From Pyrenochaeta sp. MPI-SDFR-AT-0127 (Eukaryota; Ascomycota; Dothideomycetes; Pleosporales; Cucurbitariaceae): a DNA stretch of 64,000 nt. Within the stretch, counting starts at the first letter, position 1. Each line of letters starts with the position of its first letter. Shown here in pieces: positions 1 to 11,941 of this stretch. The notes beneath the pieces are model-generated. The model worked only from the letters and a program-made list of their open reading frames with translations, searched no databases and had not been told where the DNA came from. The position numbers and the translations under genes are program-made. The stretch spans positions 434,001 to 498,000 of the forward strand of contig JAGTJM010000018.1 in the NCBI GenBank assembly GCA_020747015.1, given 5' to 3'.

Positions 1-317
1 GCCGTCACAGCATATTTGAGATGAAGCGAAACAGCCAAAGACGCGCTGACTTGGAGCATCGACGCGTGCGCGGGGCTCCTCATCCGGCGCTAGCGTCGAT
101 GATCTGCAGTCTTGGCAAGCTAAGCCAGAACCGCGCTACTCATTGCGATACGCATTCGACCTCCGTGTTCGTCAAACACACGACAAACAGTCTCCGCCCA
201 TTGCGATCGAGCAAACGCACTTGCGCGAGCCCTCTGTCGAGCCGTCTCTCTCACCCCGAACGACTCGGACACCGCACCTCCACACGAAAGTCCTCACGAC
301 GAGGCTTAACACACACC
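1..317 (+). other. Upstream leader of the NOT3/NOT5 gene
   Basis: No separate gene is seen. The reading frame of the downstream gene is open back to position 21, but the conserved Not3 N-terminus begins at the ATG at 318, so this stretch is read as 5' UTR and promoter. No clear TATA element was identified. Confidence 0.5.
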
Positions 318-2380
318 ATGGCAGCTCGCAAGCTCCAGCAGGAGATTGATAAATGCTTCAAGAAGGTCGCTGAGGGTGTCGCCACCTTTGAAAGCATATA
401 CGAGAAAATAATGCAGACGGGGAATCCCTCGCAGAAAGAGAAGCTGGAAGATCAGCTGAAGAAGGAGATTAAGAAGCTGCAACGGTCGCGAGACCAGATC
501 AAGACATGGGCCGCCATGGGCGAGATCAAGGACAAGAAGCCACTGCTGGACAACAGGAAGCTCATTGAGACAGTATGGTGTTATTGTTTCCCTGACCGAT
601 GGCATACTGACGCTTGACAGCAAATGGAGCGGTTCAAGGCCGTAGAGAAGGAGATGAAAACAAAGGCTTACTCCAAAGAAGGCCTGCAATTAGCATCCAA
701 AATCGACCCCAAAGACAGGGAGAAGATGGAGCTGGTCGAGTTCCTAGTGCATATGAACGACGAGCTGGAGCGGCAAATAGAGACGATCGAGGCGGAGGTG
801 GAAGTATTGCAGGTTGGCATGAAGAAGGGGAAGAAGTCGGACAACTCGAAAGCTGAGCGGATATCGGAGCTCGAAGAGGCAACAGAGCGACATAAGTGGC
901 ATCAAGGAAAGCTGGACCTATTGCAACGGGCGCTGGAAAATGGCAATGTCGAGACGGAGCAGGTCAAAGAGATTGAAGAAAGCATCAAATACTATGTCGA
1001 GAGCAATCAAGACGCCGACTTCATGGATGACGACACAATATACGACGAATTCAACCTGCAAGAGGAGGAGGCTATCTTTGGTCTGGGCAACGAGATGGAC
1101 CGAGTATCGTCACAAGACACGCAATCAATAGCAGACGACACGCCGGACATAGAAGGGAGACCTCCAGCACCGAAAGCGAAGTCCACCGAAGCAATACAAT
1201 CAAGTGCACGACGGCCATCGACACAAATGAAGTCGCCTCTACCGGCATTAGCGACATTACATACTCCGTTACCTGGTGCCTCAAACTCTGCAGCAAGTAC
1301 CATGAAACCCGCCCCACTTCCAACGCGAACACCGGGAGAACCGTTGAAGTATGCCTCGGCGGCGGCGGCTGCGGCTGCGAGCGATAAGAATGGAGTAGGC
1401 ATTGCTCCGCTGCCACCACCACCGGGAGCGCCCGCGACACAGTCAGGACTTGCTCCGGTTGGTGCACGGACGAGTGCAACCACCTCCCCAGCGACAACAC
1501 ACCCTCAACTAGCATCGCGTGTGCAACCATCAGCCGAGTCCTCCCAGCAAGCACAGACGTCAAAATCCCCGGCCCCAGTAGCAAGTATACCCGCGACCCC
1601 TGCATTGGAGAAGGAAACTCTATCACGTGTTGCCTCGTCTGAAGATGCCACCAAGGCTAGCAGAAGAACGCCGGCGCCTGAACGTGTAGAGGAAGAGGAT
1701 TCACAGGCTGACACACCATCTTTGACGAATGGTGAATCGCATGCCGAGGACGAAGACGAGGAGTCAGTCTATCACCTACCTTCAAGCTTGCAGGATCTGC
1801 TCGATTCGTTTGAGGCAACTAAGAACGATATCACCGCTTCTGCCTCAAAACCGCCGGATGAACGTATGCTTGCAACTTCCATGGCCACCGCACCAGACTC
1901 AGCGGACACCGAGGCGCCGCGTCACTACCGTCCCCAGAATCCTTACCCATTTACGCCTTCTCACTACCCGCAGGAACCATTGCCTATTTTTGATGATCCT
2001 CGTCTGTACTCCCGTATTGAGACTGATGCTCTGTTCTATGCTTTCTATTACCGTCAAGGTACATACCAACAGTATCTTGCGGCGAAAGCACTAAAGTCGC
2101 AGAGTTGGAGATTTCACAAGCAATATCAGACATGGTTTCAGCGCCACGAGGAACCAAAGGCGATTACTGAAGACTACGAGCAAGGGACCTACAGATTCTT
2201 TGACTATGAGAGCACGTGGTAAGCACTCAATTTCTTTCACGCACATTTCACGCGTGGCAGTAGCCCTGTCATTGTCGTGCGACCCTTGCACGTCATCATA
2301 TACCTCTAACACGTTCCAGGATGAATCGACGGAAAGCGGATTTTCGCTTCGCCTACAAGTTTCTGGAAGACGAGCTATGA
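318..2380 (+). CDS. NOT3: CCR4-NOT complex subunit NOT3/NOT5
   Basis: Three exons: 318..572, 621..2218 and 2320..2380, giving about 637 aa. The product is a scaffold subunit of the CCR4-NOT deadenylase complex, which acts in mRNA decay and transcriptional control. Residues 1 to about 235 form the charged, coiled-coil Not3 N-terminal domain, starting MAARKLQQEIDKCFKK. A long Pro/Ala/Ser/Thr-rich linker follows. The C-terminal NOT2/3/5 box contains YPFTPSHYPQEPLP, the DALFYAFYYRQGTYQQYLA segment and WFQRHEEPK. A naive reading stops at 2220-2222 directly after YESTW, but that stop lies across a GTAAGC donor. Splicing to 2320 adds MNRRKADFRFAYKFLEDEL, the expected end of this family. Both introns keep phase. 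The start at 318 is chosen because the conserved domain begins there. Confidence 0.95.
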
Positions 2381-4307
2381 GCAACCCCACCGCCTTACCT
2401 TGCTAAGATGTTTCTTGGCCATGATGGTTGCATTCTGTATCAAGTATTAGGTAGTCCTGGAATGGTCCCGTTATGGGCAGATCTTGTGCACTTCATAATC
2501 AATCGCGTTTGGGGTTAGGGTCGCACCGTCGCTCACATGCGCAGGAACCACACTGACCATTGCACACGCAAGAGCAAGTTACGGTGAGACATATGTACAA
2601 GGATCACACATTGAGGCTCATCAATCTAGAGTATGTCCTCGGCCGCGTGTATTGGACAGCCCAGGAATCGCGACCGTTGGAGCGCCGGGGCGTAATCTGA
2701 CTAAGGTGGCTGAAGGCTGCCGCTTTTTGTTCCTCCGGCCGGCCACGTTTTGGCGTTTTCTGCCCCCAATAGCGTGGCTGGTCCGGGCTGAGGCACAGGC
2801 GGTCGAACCAACCTGACCACCTTAGCGAAACTTCATTCCGCAACGTCAAGGATCAGTACGCCCGCCTGACAATGATCTTCAACGAGCGGTTACAGCATGA
2901 ATCATGTTGCGCGGTGTCAGAACTCGCTTGTGTGCGTGTGGTTGAAGCCTAATTAACCTGCAGGAAAAGAGTCGTGAGCAAATCGGGCGTTTGATGACGA
3001 CTAATCCACCCGAGACTAGCAACGGTCTAACGAGTCTTGGGTCTTTTTCAATCACTCAATCCGGTATGCAGCTCGCCGTTTCGATACTGAACTTGAGCTT
3101 TTGCAATTATACCAACAGATGTCACCGCTATGTGGATCGGACGCGGGTCCTCCTAGACTCCTTATATCCACCCACCATATGCAGACCCTAATGGCGTGTA
3201 CCAAGCCCCTGGTACTTAGTCTTTTAGCTGCATTTGACGGGGTACAACAACGTAGGGGTCAATATCCGCACCACAGAACCATACCGGAGATATTCTTTGG
3301 CGAACATAAGCATGCAGAAGGAGTCACGACGTGACCTTTCGGCCTTTCCGCAACCTAGTCTTCAGTGGATCTGGTTGGTTATTCATACCTCGGACCAATC
3401 ATTGACATTTGCTAGGGACGGTGTTGTTATATCGCCTTTCTGCCTTGCGAAGCGCCCAGGACGGATGAGATGCATTCAATTAAGGTTCGATCTGGCTAGA
3501 CAACAAGTGTTGGATTACATTGAGGGAACGGTCGACGGGACTATAGATCTAACAACCTCCCGCTACAGATCCTGCTGTTCTCGGCATCCCATTGTCACCG
3601 CCTCATTCTCACAACATCTCATTCCAAATTGGACGGTGGTCCGACCGTGCCGCACGCTCCTCATTCCCGTTTTCCGTGTTCGCCCAGCCTCCAAACGTCA
3701 GCCCTATACTGATGTATGTGTGGGGTACCATTTAGTCGGGAACGCCATAGCCTCGCCGCCACGAGCCAGCTCAGCTCTTAGCCTTCTGCACTATTCCCTG
3801 GTTAACGGCCTAGACGAGAAGTTTGCTGCTTAGACTACAGTAGAAACATCGGTTTTTTTTTCTAGTATTGCATTTCTAGGTGCTCTTGCTCTCCGTTAAA
3901 CACGATGTTGGCACGTCATGATTCACATGGCTCCGTCGGGCGTACCTATGCCTGTTCTTCACGGAAACTCCTGTAAGTCTACAGCTTCGTCGGACTAAGA
4001 TTTGGGGTGGCAGTGAGAGGACAGTGCCAGATGAGGTCTCCCATGTTTCCATTTAAGGATCTTTAGCACGCCTCGAGGAAGGACATATACCGGAACAATG
4101 CATCTGATACTGACCCTCTAGTTCCATTGAACAGCTTCATATCCCGCGCAAACCGTCTGCCATAACTCGAAAAACCATCGGGTCCCACAAGCTACGCGTG
4201 CTCCCGCCCGTAGTGCCCGCCTCGCCCGCCTACTACCCCCTTCGCCTATAGGCACGACCCGCTCAAGCAACGCCATACGCCTGAAAGAGGAACCTTCTTC
4301 GCCCGAC
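2381..4307. other. Gene-free stretch between NOT3 and the C2H2 gene
   Basis: About 1.9 kb with only short overlapping open frames on both strands and no recognisable domain or plausible exon chain. The longest frame (3234..3833, +) has a random-looking composition. It holds the 3' UTR of NOT3 on the left and the promoter of the C2H2 gene on the right. No repeat structure was evident by eye. Confidence 0.4.
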
Positions 4308-5508
4308 ATGTCTGGCTACGGTGTAAGGCGTTAAATTTATCTTGGATGTTCATATAGCTCATCCTCAGCAGTACTCTTCTGCCGATCAAGGAAACTACTC
4401 ATACGCTACTGCCTATCAAACGACAGTACCACAGTATACACAATCGCAGATCAACCAATATTACGCACAATATCAATGTTACCCACCACAACCGTACCAT
4501 GTTATTTCAGACTACTACGCCCAACCAGTTGCTGTTGCTCCCACCGGCTATCAGCAGACAGTGACTGAAGCAGCAGCATATGATCAGTCGCATTGGCAAG
4601 GACCGGTGGAGCCTCTCGAAATACCTCAATCCCAAGACCCTGTAAGGTGAGAATATTTCTTCAGAGGAGCAAGCTTCCTGTATATATTCGAGACTAACAT
4701 GTACAGCAGAAGTAGTAGTCGCACAAGGTATGCATCCAACAAGATCATTTTCTATCCCAAACCCATTCAAGTCCATGACTGACACTTAAGTAGAACTTGG
4801 ACATGCAATATTGCCTCATGCACTTCTTCGGCGAATTTCACCCGCCTCGCCGACCTTCAGCGTCATCAATCCACCGTCCATGGCGTTGGATCACCGGAGT
4901 ACCCCTGCACTGTGCCACGTTGTAACCGTGTGGGCGAAAAGGGATTCACTCGCCGTGATCATCTGGTAGAACATCTTCGCAACTTCCATCACATCGATAT
5001 TCCCAAACGGAGACCGGGAGAGCGTTCCGCATTCCCTTTTGGCTATCCCGAGGGATTTCAGAGCCAGTGAGTATGATCGGGGAAGCCGGAGGACGAGGAA
5101 GAGGAGGGCTGATGCGGGTGTAGTGGTGCGACCCGTGGCAGCGGTAGTGGGCATAGTAGAGCAATGAACAGATCTGCTGAGCAGGGCAGAATCACGGAAC
5201 TGTCAAGGAGAGGTGGGAGGGCTGGAGGAAGGAGTAGAGGTGTTGGTAGAGCTGGAGGAATTGGACGTGTAAGCAGCGCAATACAAGAGGCACATTCACT
5301 CATTGAGGAGGAAGACCACCAAGAGGAGCAACAATTACGAGGAAGACAGATGATTAGAGACTATAGCAGCGAGCCTGCAGCCACGACCAGCCTGGATACA
5401 TCGGGCATTCAACTTGCTCATACATTCCTAGACTCGTTTGGAGACCTTTCCAGTTCATCTACGAGACACCTGCAGGGCGAGGACCATGATACATGGGAGC
5501 TTACATAG
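4308..5508 (+). CDS. Two-finger C2H2 zinc-finger protein
   Basis: Five exons (4308..4322, 4369..4646, 4707..4727, 4794..5066, 5124..5508) give about 323 aa, and all phases agree. The first exon encodes only MSGYG and the third only seven codons. The N-terminal third is Tyr/Gln-rich (ATAYQTTVPQYTQSQINQYY), like a low-complexity activation or condensation segment. Two C2H2 fingers follow in exon 4: C-x4-C-x12-H-x4-H (TCNIASC...RHQSTVH) and a second from YPCTVPRC to the HLRNFHH region. The exon-5 tail is Gly/Arg-rich (RRGGRAGGRSRG), then acidic. It is presumably a nuclear DNA- or RNA-binding regulator; no specific family or target is recognised. The start is set by the 15-bp exon, because the internal ATG at 4342 falls inside the predicted intron. 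Confidence 0.75.
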
Positions 5509-7238
5509 TACGGCGTTTTTTTCTTTTCTTTTCAGTCGTTTCTGCATCAGCGCTGGCGTACATTTCTGCCAATTCTTTTTATTCTTCAAAACATGCTGCA
5601 TAGGGATTGCGTGGTGGTGGGACGCCCATGGCTGGTCAGATGGCGCTTGGAGTAGCTATTCCTTCATTCTGCATTACCAATTCGCAATCTTACAATGCAC
5701 ATGCTCGGTACTGCATACACAATCTTGGCATGCGGATATAATGATATGCGTGTTATCATGACCACGTATGCGGTAGGTGTCAGCCTACAGAACTTGGACC
5801 CCGGCTTGTCGATCATTCTCAACTCGAGCTGGCAAACGGAGCAACCCTGTGCCCCTGCTCCAACCTCGTTGTCACGCTTGTCTGTATTCTTCGTCTAGTC
5901 CGTCCGTACGGCTAGCTGGGAACTCTAGGGTGGACAAGGCGTGCCGTGCGAAGTCGAGTGTCCCAAATTCTTGTCTCAACTCTAATTCCAAACATAGGCC
6001 ATGCGAATCCTCACACACTCGGAGAAAAAAGGCCGAGCACAGGTTCACGTAGGGCAGCCAGTGTGGCTCCCAATGTGCACCGTTCGTGTGGCGGTGTTGA
6101 GCCTCAATCCTATCTCGGAGGTCCGAGACCTTTTAGCTTTTGCGGTCTCTGGGGGCGGAGAATGCCGCGATGAGGCTGAGGCGTAAGGCTGGCCTGTGGC
6201 TTGAGTGTGCCTTGCGAACGCAGACGGACGGAGACGGGAACCGGGGCCGGGGACGGGAGTGAGAAATGGACATGGGTATATTTAGGTCGTATAATCTGAT
6301 GTTCCCATACAGGTCGCATGATATGAGTTATGCAGATCGCATGATTGGCGCAAGCAGATTATACGAGCAGCCCAAAGGAAAACGTAGCTGAGATTCGGCC
6401 CCCCAACCAAAGGCACAATTGGGGACTGAGACAGGCTGGGCGCGCAAGGCATTACAAAGCAGACAACTGTCAGATGGCTGTTCTCTGGCCATATCTCCAG
6501 TTCGACATACACACATACACACATACACACATACACACATACACTCACATTCCAGACTTGCTTTGTGTTGCAAGTGCTCCAGACACTCCTGAGAAGGTAG
6601 TAGGACTGGAGTGGCCAACCACCGTTTTCAGCACTGAGCTCCTAGTTATTTATCGACCAGCGCGCCCTTACTCTCATACAAGCCCCTGGATTGGGCTCCA
6701 GCATGCCCAGAGATGAAGGTCCCAGCATGCGTTGAGCAGAGTCCTGTTCATGTGATTTGTCAGGTGCCCTTGAGATTCACGACCTTGTTATTTGACATGT
6801 GTTCCAGTGTCCAGCTTCGCGCTGGCAATGACGTGGGCGGTCCTCGGTTAGCGCACTTTGGGCAGCGCAAATCCGGGAGAAGTCGTTTGGCTGCCATAGT
6901 TGCTTCCAGGGCATCTGACAGCGAACACGTCCTTTTCCCTCCACAAACACGTCCGCCCTCCTGTTGCCTCCCGCTATCTCCCTTCCTCGCCCACCCATAT
7001 CTCCGTTGCCTGTGGCTCTGACTCATGTCTTTCAAACTTCACATAGCTACATCTTCGACTGAATTTACAGACTCGTTACCTTTGCAATAACTGCATCATT
7101 CCATCCTGGTTCCCCGCATTCTACCCTCGGTGTAGACGCCGCCAGCCCACAAGTCATAGCCGTTCAAAGGCGCAAATACACAACACACACACAAGAAGAC
7201 GCTCCAAGCGTTTACATTTTCACAGCGGCAACATCACA
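5509..7238. other. Gene-free stretch between C2H2 and IFRD genes
   Basis: About 1.7 kb. It holds the 3' UTR of the zinc-finger gene, a short CACATA tandem repeat at about 6506-6550, and the promoter and leader of the IFRD gene (CA-rich near 7170-7200). Open frames here overlap on both strands and show no domain. Confidence 0.4.
6506..6550. repeat. CACATA microsatellite
   Basis: The motif acacatac is repeated about five times in tandem in intergenic DNA, with slight decay at the right edge (acactcacat). It is a simple-sequence repeat, likely length-polymorphic. Confidence 0.85.
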
Positions 7239-8733
7239 ATGCGCGACCTTCGCAGGCAAGCGCTCGAGAGCCACAAGACCGTGTCACGCAAAGCTCGCTC
7301 GCGCGTCGTTTCGACCGCCTCGTCGAAAGCGAACTCAGCCGCAAACTCGCCAGCGCCGTCGCGTGGTGTCAGTCGCAACCCCAGTCGACAGGTCTCTGAC
7401 GATGAAGACTATCTCAGCGACGGAACCGCTTGGAGGTGAGTTTTGACGTTCCTGGGCAACTTTTTGGGTTGCCTCCCCACAATCACGCTCGGTGACATCA
7501 TCGACCCTGAGGCGCTAATATGGAGCTCGACAGTACCAACTCCATCGACGAAATCCTCAACGGCGAAGATGTCGATGTTCCTGAAGATGCGTGGAAGGCA
7601 GAGCTCAATGTTCGCATTGAGCAAATCACCAATCTCAAGCGCAGCAGCACAGAAGGCCGTGCAGAAAGCCTAAATGCATACGCACACATACTCATGGCTC
7701 GCTTTGCGAGGGACGAGATTGAGGGACATGTACACGAACTGGTACCGTCGATGCTTAAGAGCATCCGACAGGAGACTACTGAACGCGAAGCCGTCAAGGC
7801 TCTAAAAGGTACGTCGCTTATTGCCCATGCAACCAGCCTTTGCTAACACGAACAGCGCTCACTGTCACGGTTGTGACCCTCGACTCCGACACAATTTACG
7901 ACGATATTGCCGACCAACTCAAGCGATCGATACAGTCCTCTGCATCTGTCGAAGTCCAAGTAAATGCCATACATGCCCTTGGTGTTGCTGCCTTCTTCGG
8001 CGGAGCAGGGGACGATGAGATCCTCGACGTCATGACACTCTTTCTCGAAATCATCGAGTCAGATGGTGCGTCTGTAGATGCTCAAGATGAAGGCAATGTC
8101 GTCATTGCTGCTCTTGAGGAGTGGGGTCTGCTGGCGACGGAGATTGAAGACTTGGAAGACGAGACCGAGACCGCCATCGAAGCTTTCGTCGAGCAACTTG
8201 AGAGCGCAGATGCTGGTGTGCAAATCGCCGCAGGCGAAAATATTGCGTTGTTGTATGAGAAGTCGTTTACCATCCAAGAAGAAGACGAGGAAATATCTGA
8301 GGACGAAGACCCAGATCATCCAGAACATTCGAAGAATGGAGACAGGATGGTGAAGCGATATCAAGTCTACCGAAGACAAGACCAGCTCCTTCACACCCTT
8401 GACGGACTGGCCACCGTGTCAACCCGTCGCATTTCGAAGAAGGACCGCAAGACCCTCCACTCCTCATTCGCAGACATTCGCAACTCGGTGGAAAAGCCCA
8501 CTCGTGGACCTAGCTATTCCACAGCGATCGACCAGGAGTCAGGGAAAGCATATGGTGCTGGCAGGATGAAGGTCAAAATCAACCGCAATCTTGAAGTCAG
8601 GATTGACAAGTGGTGGAAGTTGCAGAGGTTGAATGCACTGCGGAGAACGCTGCAGGGCGGGTTCACGTATCATTATGATCAGAATGAGCTGGTTTCCACA
8701 GCTCTACCGTTCTCAATGGCAGGCAGGCGGTAG
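7239..8733 (+). CDS. Interferon-related developmental regulator (IFRD) family protein
   Basis: Three exons (7239..7435, 7534..7808, 7856..8733) give about 449 aa in phase. The N-terminus is basic and Ser-rich (residues 1-60), followed by an acidic DDEDYLSDGTAW segment. From about residue 65 to 330 the protein is an alpha-helical armadillo-like IFRD domain, with blocks such as NAYAHILMARFARDEIEGH and SVEVQVNAIHALGVAAFFGG. An acidic loop (EEDEEISEDEDPDHPEH) precedes the conserved C-terminal block DKWWKLQRLNALRRTLQGGF, typical of IFRD proteins. Mammalian IFRD1 is linked to chromatin co-repression and ribosome-associated roles; the fungal role is not established here. In intron 1 the acceptor at 7533 was chosen over nearby alternatives because only it keeps phase. 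Confidence 0.85.
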
Positions 8734-9384
8734 TATCAACAATCATCAGCATGACCAACGCATGGCGTTTTGGGGGTGGGTTTCATTTACAGCAAAAAGA
8801 GGTGGATGTTGTGTTTCCAAACGTGGATATCTGGCCTGGCTGTGCCTGGCGTTTTCATGATCTCATGCTCTTCCTGTGCCGTTAGACAGAGCACCAGCTC
8901 CACTCTTCAATACATGACATTGGCATTTTTATAGACTTGAAGCTAAATTTGCTCTTCCTGGTTACCGTTGCGAACAAATGCACACGGCTCGGCAGGGCAT
9001 CGTCCGTCGTGCGGTGCCCCGCGCTGCCCCTCATTCCGATCAGAACGCCAATACTTGTCTATTCCCGTAGACCTCCAACAACGCTTGTTCTGTTTGCGGT
9101 ACCAGCTTGCGAGACTCCCAAACAAGGCTGACCGGTATCTTACTCTGGCCGTGAAGCGATTGGTCCCTCGTACTCATCTGTAAACGCGGGCTTGGCGCGG
9201 CAGGAAGCTATAGCTTCATGGAAACTTCTGGTAGCTTACGGTGTCCTTGAGCTATTTCCTTCAGCCTCACCGCACTTTTGTAGCTGTGATTTGCTCCATA
9301 CTAACTCTCTCTTCATACTTCTCTTTCTTCCCAATCCTTCCAATCCTTCTTCTAGTTCTACAAACGGGAGGCTCGTGAGCAAGC
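8734..9384. other. Intergenic region between IFRD and cyclophilin genes
   Basis: About 650 bp holding the 3' UTR of the IFRD gene and the promoter and leader of the cyclophilin gene. The leader has a pyrimidine-rich run (tctctcttcatacttctctttcttcc) just upstream of the ATG, common in fungal promoters. No gene is seen. Confidence 0.4.
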
Positions 9385-10930
9385 ATGGCAGACTTTAGTA
9401 AGTGGTTCCCCGCTGCTAAGACTTGATTTTGAGCTTCAAAGCGGCATTGGAAGGCACAGAAGAGCTGACAAGCTTCAGAGCGACCTCGTGTCTTCTTTGA
9501 CATTTCGATCGGTGGTGTACCGAGCGGTCGCGTGGCCTTCGAGCTGGTTCGTTAACCCTCTTGCCCAATTACAAGCTACATAGATTCTGAAAAGATTTGT
9601 TTTAGTACAGCGACATTGTCCCCAAAACCGTCGAGAACTTCCGCGCCCTATGTACGGGTGAGAAAGGCGTTGGCCAAGCTGGCAAGCCGCTTCACTACAA
9701 GGGCTCCTCCTTCCATCGCGTCATCAAGGGCTTCATGATCCAGGGCGGCGACTTCACACAAGGCAATGGCACCGGCGGAGAGAGTATCTACGGCGAGAAG
9801 TTTGAAGATGAAAACTTTGAGAAGATTCATGACAAGCCGTTCTTGCTGAGCATGGCAAATGCTGGACCTGGTAAGTCTCGAGCAACAAGTGGGAAGCAGT
9901 GCGTAGACGGAAAGTGGAGTGATACCCATGCTGCAGGGTTTGGGGATGTTGGGAAGAGGATGGAGGGCGGTTGTTTGTGTATAGATAAGGAGTGGGGAAC
10001 TTGGAGGGGTGTGTATCATGGTAGGAGGATGCAGGAATTATGTTCCTGCTTCACTCTCCATGTTCGAGCCACTCCAGTCTCGCTACTACCGTTCACCTCT
10101 TCCATGTCCTCAAAATCATAGATGAGCGACCGAAGCTAACCATAATCTTAGGTACCAACGGCTCCCAATTCTTCGTCACTACCGTCCTCACACCACATCT
10201 CGACAAGAAGCACGTCGTGTTCGGCGAGGTCATTAATGGCAAGAGCATCATCAGGCAAATCGAGAATCTGAAGACCCAGAGTGGTGATAAACCTTTACAG
10301 GACACTACAATCGTTGACTGCGGCGAGCTCACGGGCGACGATTATGACAAGGCTACCGAGAAGGCACCAGATGCCACTGGCGACCCATACGAAGACTACC
10401 CCGAAGACCAAAAGTCTGGCAATGATGAATGGGAAGGTGCACAGATCCTCAAGATCGCAACTGAGCTTAAGGATATGGGCAACGCTGCCTTTAAGAAGGG
10501 GGATCTCAACCTCGGCCTCGCGAAATACCAAAAGGCAGTCCGCTACCTCCACGAATACCCAGCACCCCTAGACAGCGACCCCGCAGACCTTTGGCCACAA
10601 TTCAATGCCCTCAAAGTTTCCCTGTACTCCAACAGCGCGCTTCTTCAAAACAGGACTAGCCAGTTCACCGAAGCTGCAGAGAGCGCAACGAAGGCGCTAG
10701 AGATTGAGGGCATCACGGACAAGGATAAAGCGAAAGCGTACTTTAGACGTGGCCAAGCGAAGATCGGAAAGAGGAACGAAGACGATGCGCTCGCGGACTT
10801 GACTGAGGCGGCCAAGTATGCCCCCGGCGATGCTGCGATTACAAGGGAACTGGATGGCGTGAAAAGGAAGGTTGCTGCACGGAAGGAGAAGGAGAAGAAG
10901 GCGTATAAGAATGCTTTCAATTTTGACTAA
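9385..10930 (+). CDS. CPR6: Cyclophilin-40 type peptidyl-prolyl isomerase with TPR domain
   Basis: Four exons (9385..9397, 9479..9546, 9606..9870, 10152..10930) give about 374 aa, close to the usual length of Cyp40/Cpr6. It is a peptidyl-prolyl cis-trans isomerase and Hsp90 co-chaperone in the cytosol. Residues 1 to about 170 form the cyclophilin domain, with FFDISIGG, the FHRVIKGFMIQGGDFT active-site strand, SMANAGPGTNGSQFFVTT and HLDKKHVVFGEV. From about residue 215 a TPR domain follows (AAFKKGDLNLGLAKYQKAVR; AKAYFRRGQAKIGKRNEDDA), with a Lys-rich C-terminus. The first exon is 13 bp. The second intron uses a GTTCGT donor, and the third, at 281 bp, is much longer than the others. The start at 9385 gives MADFKRPRVFFDI, the normal family N-terminus. 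Confidence 0.93.
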
Positions 10931-11941
10931 GCATTCAGAGGTCAAGGGCTATATCAACAAGGTACTGAAAGAGCATTGGCATCACGCCATGACACAATGG
11001 TCAACAGTGACACCGGGAGATTTACCAGTGCCAATGAGACTTGAAAAACATATTTCACGAATGGATAAAAAAATTCATACAATGATTGCCGAGTCTTTCC
11101 AGTTTGAAAAGTGCGTGATTTACACTGAACCACACTAAGCCTAACGTTTCGAGAGCAGCTTACGACTTCAAATAGCTTGACATGTAATTTGATGAGGTAT
11201 TGCCTTGCATATGTCGATTGACTACATATTCAGCCCGTCCATGATTCATATCCCTGTGAAGAGTATATACGGCGTGACAATCATCACCAAGGCATATACA
11301 GACCACTGCCCAAAACGAGGGAGCCAGAGAGAGTGAGAGAAAATGTGAAAAAAAGGCGAGCGAGCGACATGTGAACAAGTGATGAAAGAAAAAAGACAAG
11401 GAAAACAAAAGAGCACAAATTCATGATATGCTACGCTATATGTGAAAATGCCACCAAACAAAACAGCAAGTCTTTTTTTCCCCTCCATAGAAGCAAATCG
11501 TCGCTCTAACGCGTCTGTCAAATCCGAAAAAAGTAGGAGGACACCCCTGAGATCAAAAAAAGTGTCCAAGGTGATCCTGGTGATCTAATAATCATTTGTA
11601 ACGGCCGCCAGAATCTTTGCTTGCGATGCTTTTTGGGCTCTAATGAGCCGCTTGGTTATGTGCTAGGCTGCAGAATGTAGTGGCAGACAGGCGAACAAGG
11701 TCTGCATGTTATGTGTGTACAAGTCAACGAGACGGGGGGGTTATGTGTGTGGTGTGGTGCTTCGTAATGTATGAAGATGAAGGTCGTTTTCCCGTTGGTA
11801 TCGTGTGGTGTATATGTGAAAATGGCTCATATAGACTTATGAGGGCGAACCCCTGACGAGCAATTCTCCAGCGCTCTTGCGTCGTTTGACCTCGCGCTTA
11901 TTCAAGGTTTTTGGTGACTCCCCGGTGAACCAACCATGTAG
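10931..11941. other. Convergent 3' intergenic region (cyclophilin / RasGAP)
   Basis: About 1 kb between two convergent stop codons. It is A/T- and purine-rich, with several homopolymer A runs (11350-11570), consistent with two 3' UTRs. No ORF with a recognisable product was found. Confidence 0.4.

Noticed and set aside
1007..1626. Long antisense frames opposite NOT3
   Set aside because: Shadows of the low-complexity Ala/Pro/Ser linker; the sense strand has the conserved domains.
3234..3833. 199-aa plus-strand frame in the gap after NOT3
   Set aside because: Composition is not protein-like, no domain is visible and there are no flanking splice signals; it is likely a chance frame.
9735..10121. 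128-aa frame running past exon 3 of the cyclophilin gene
   Set aside because: It reads through the GTAAGT donor at 9871 into the intron; the spliced form gives the expected GTNGSQFF core.
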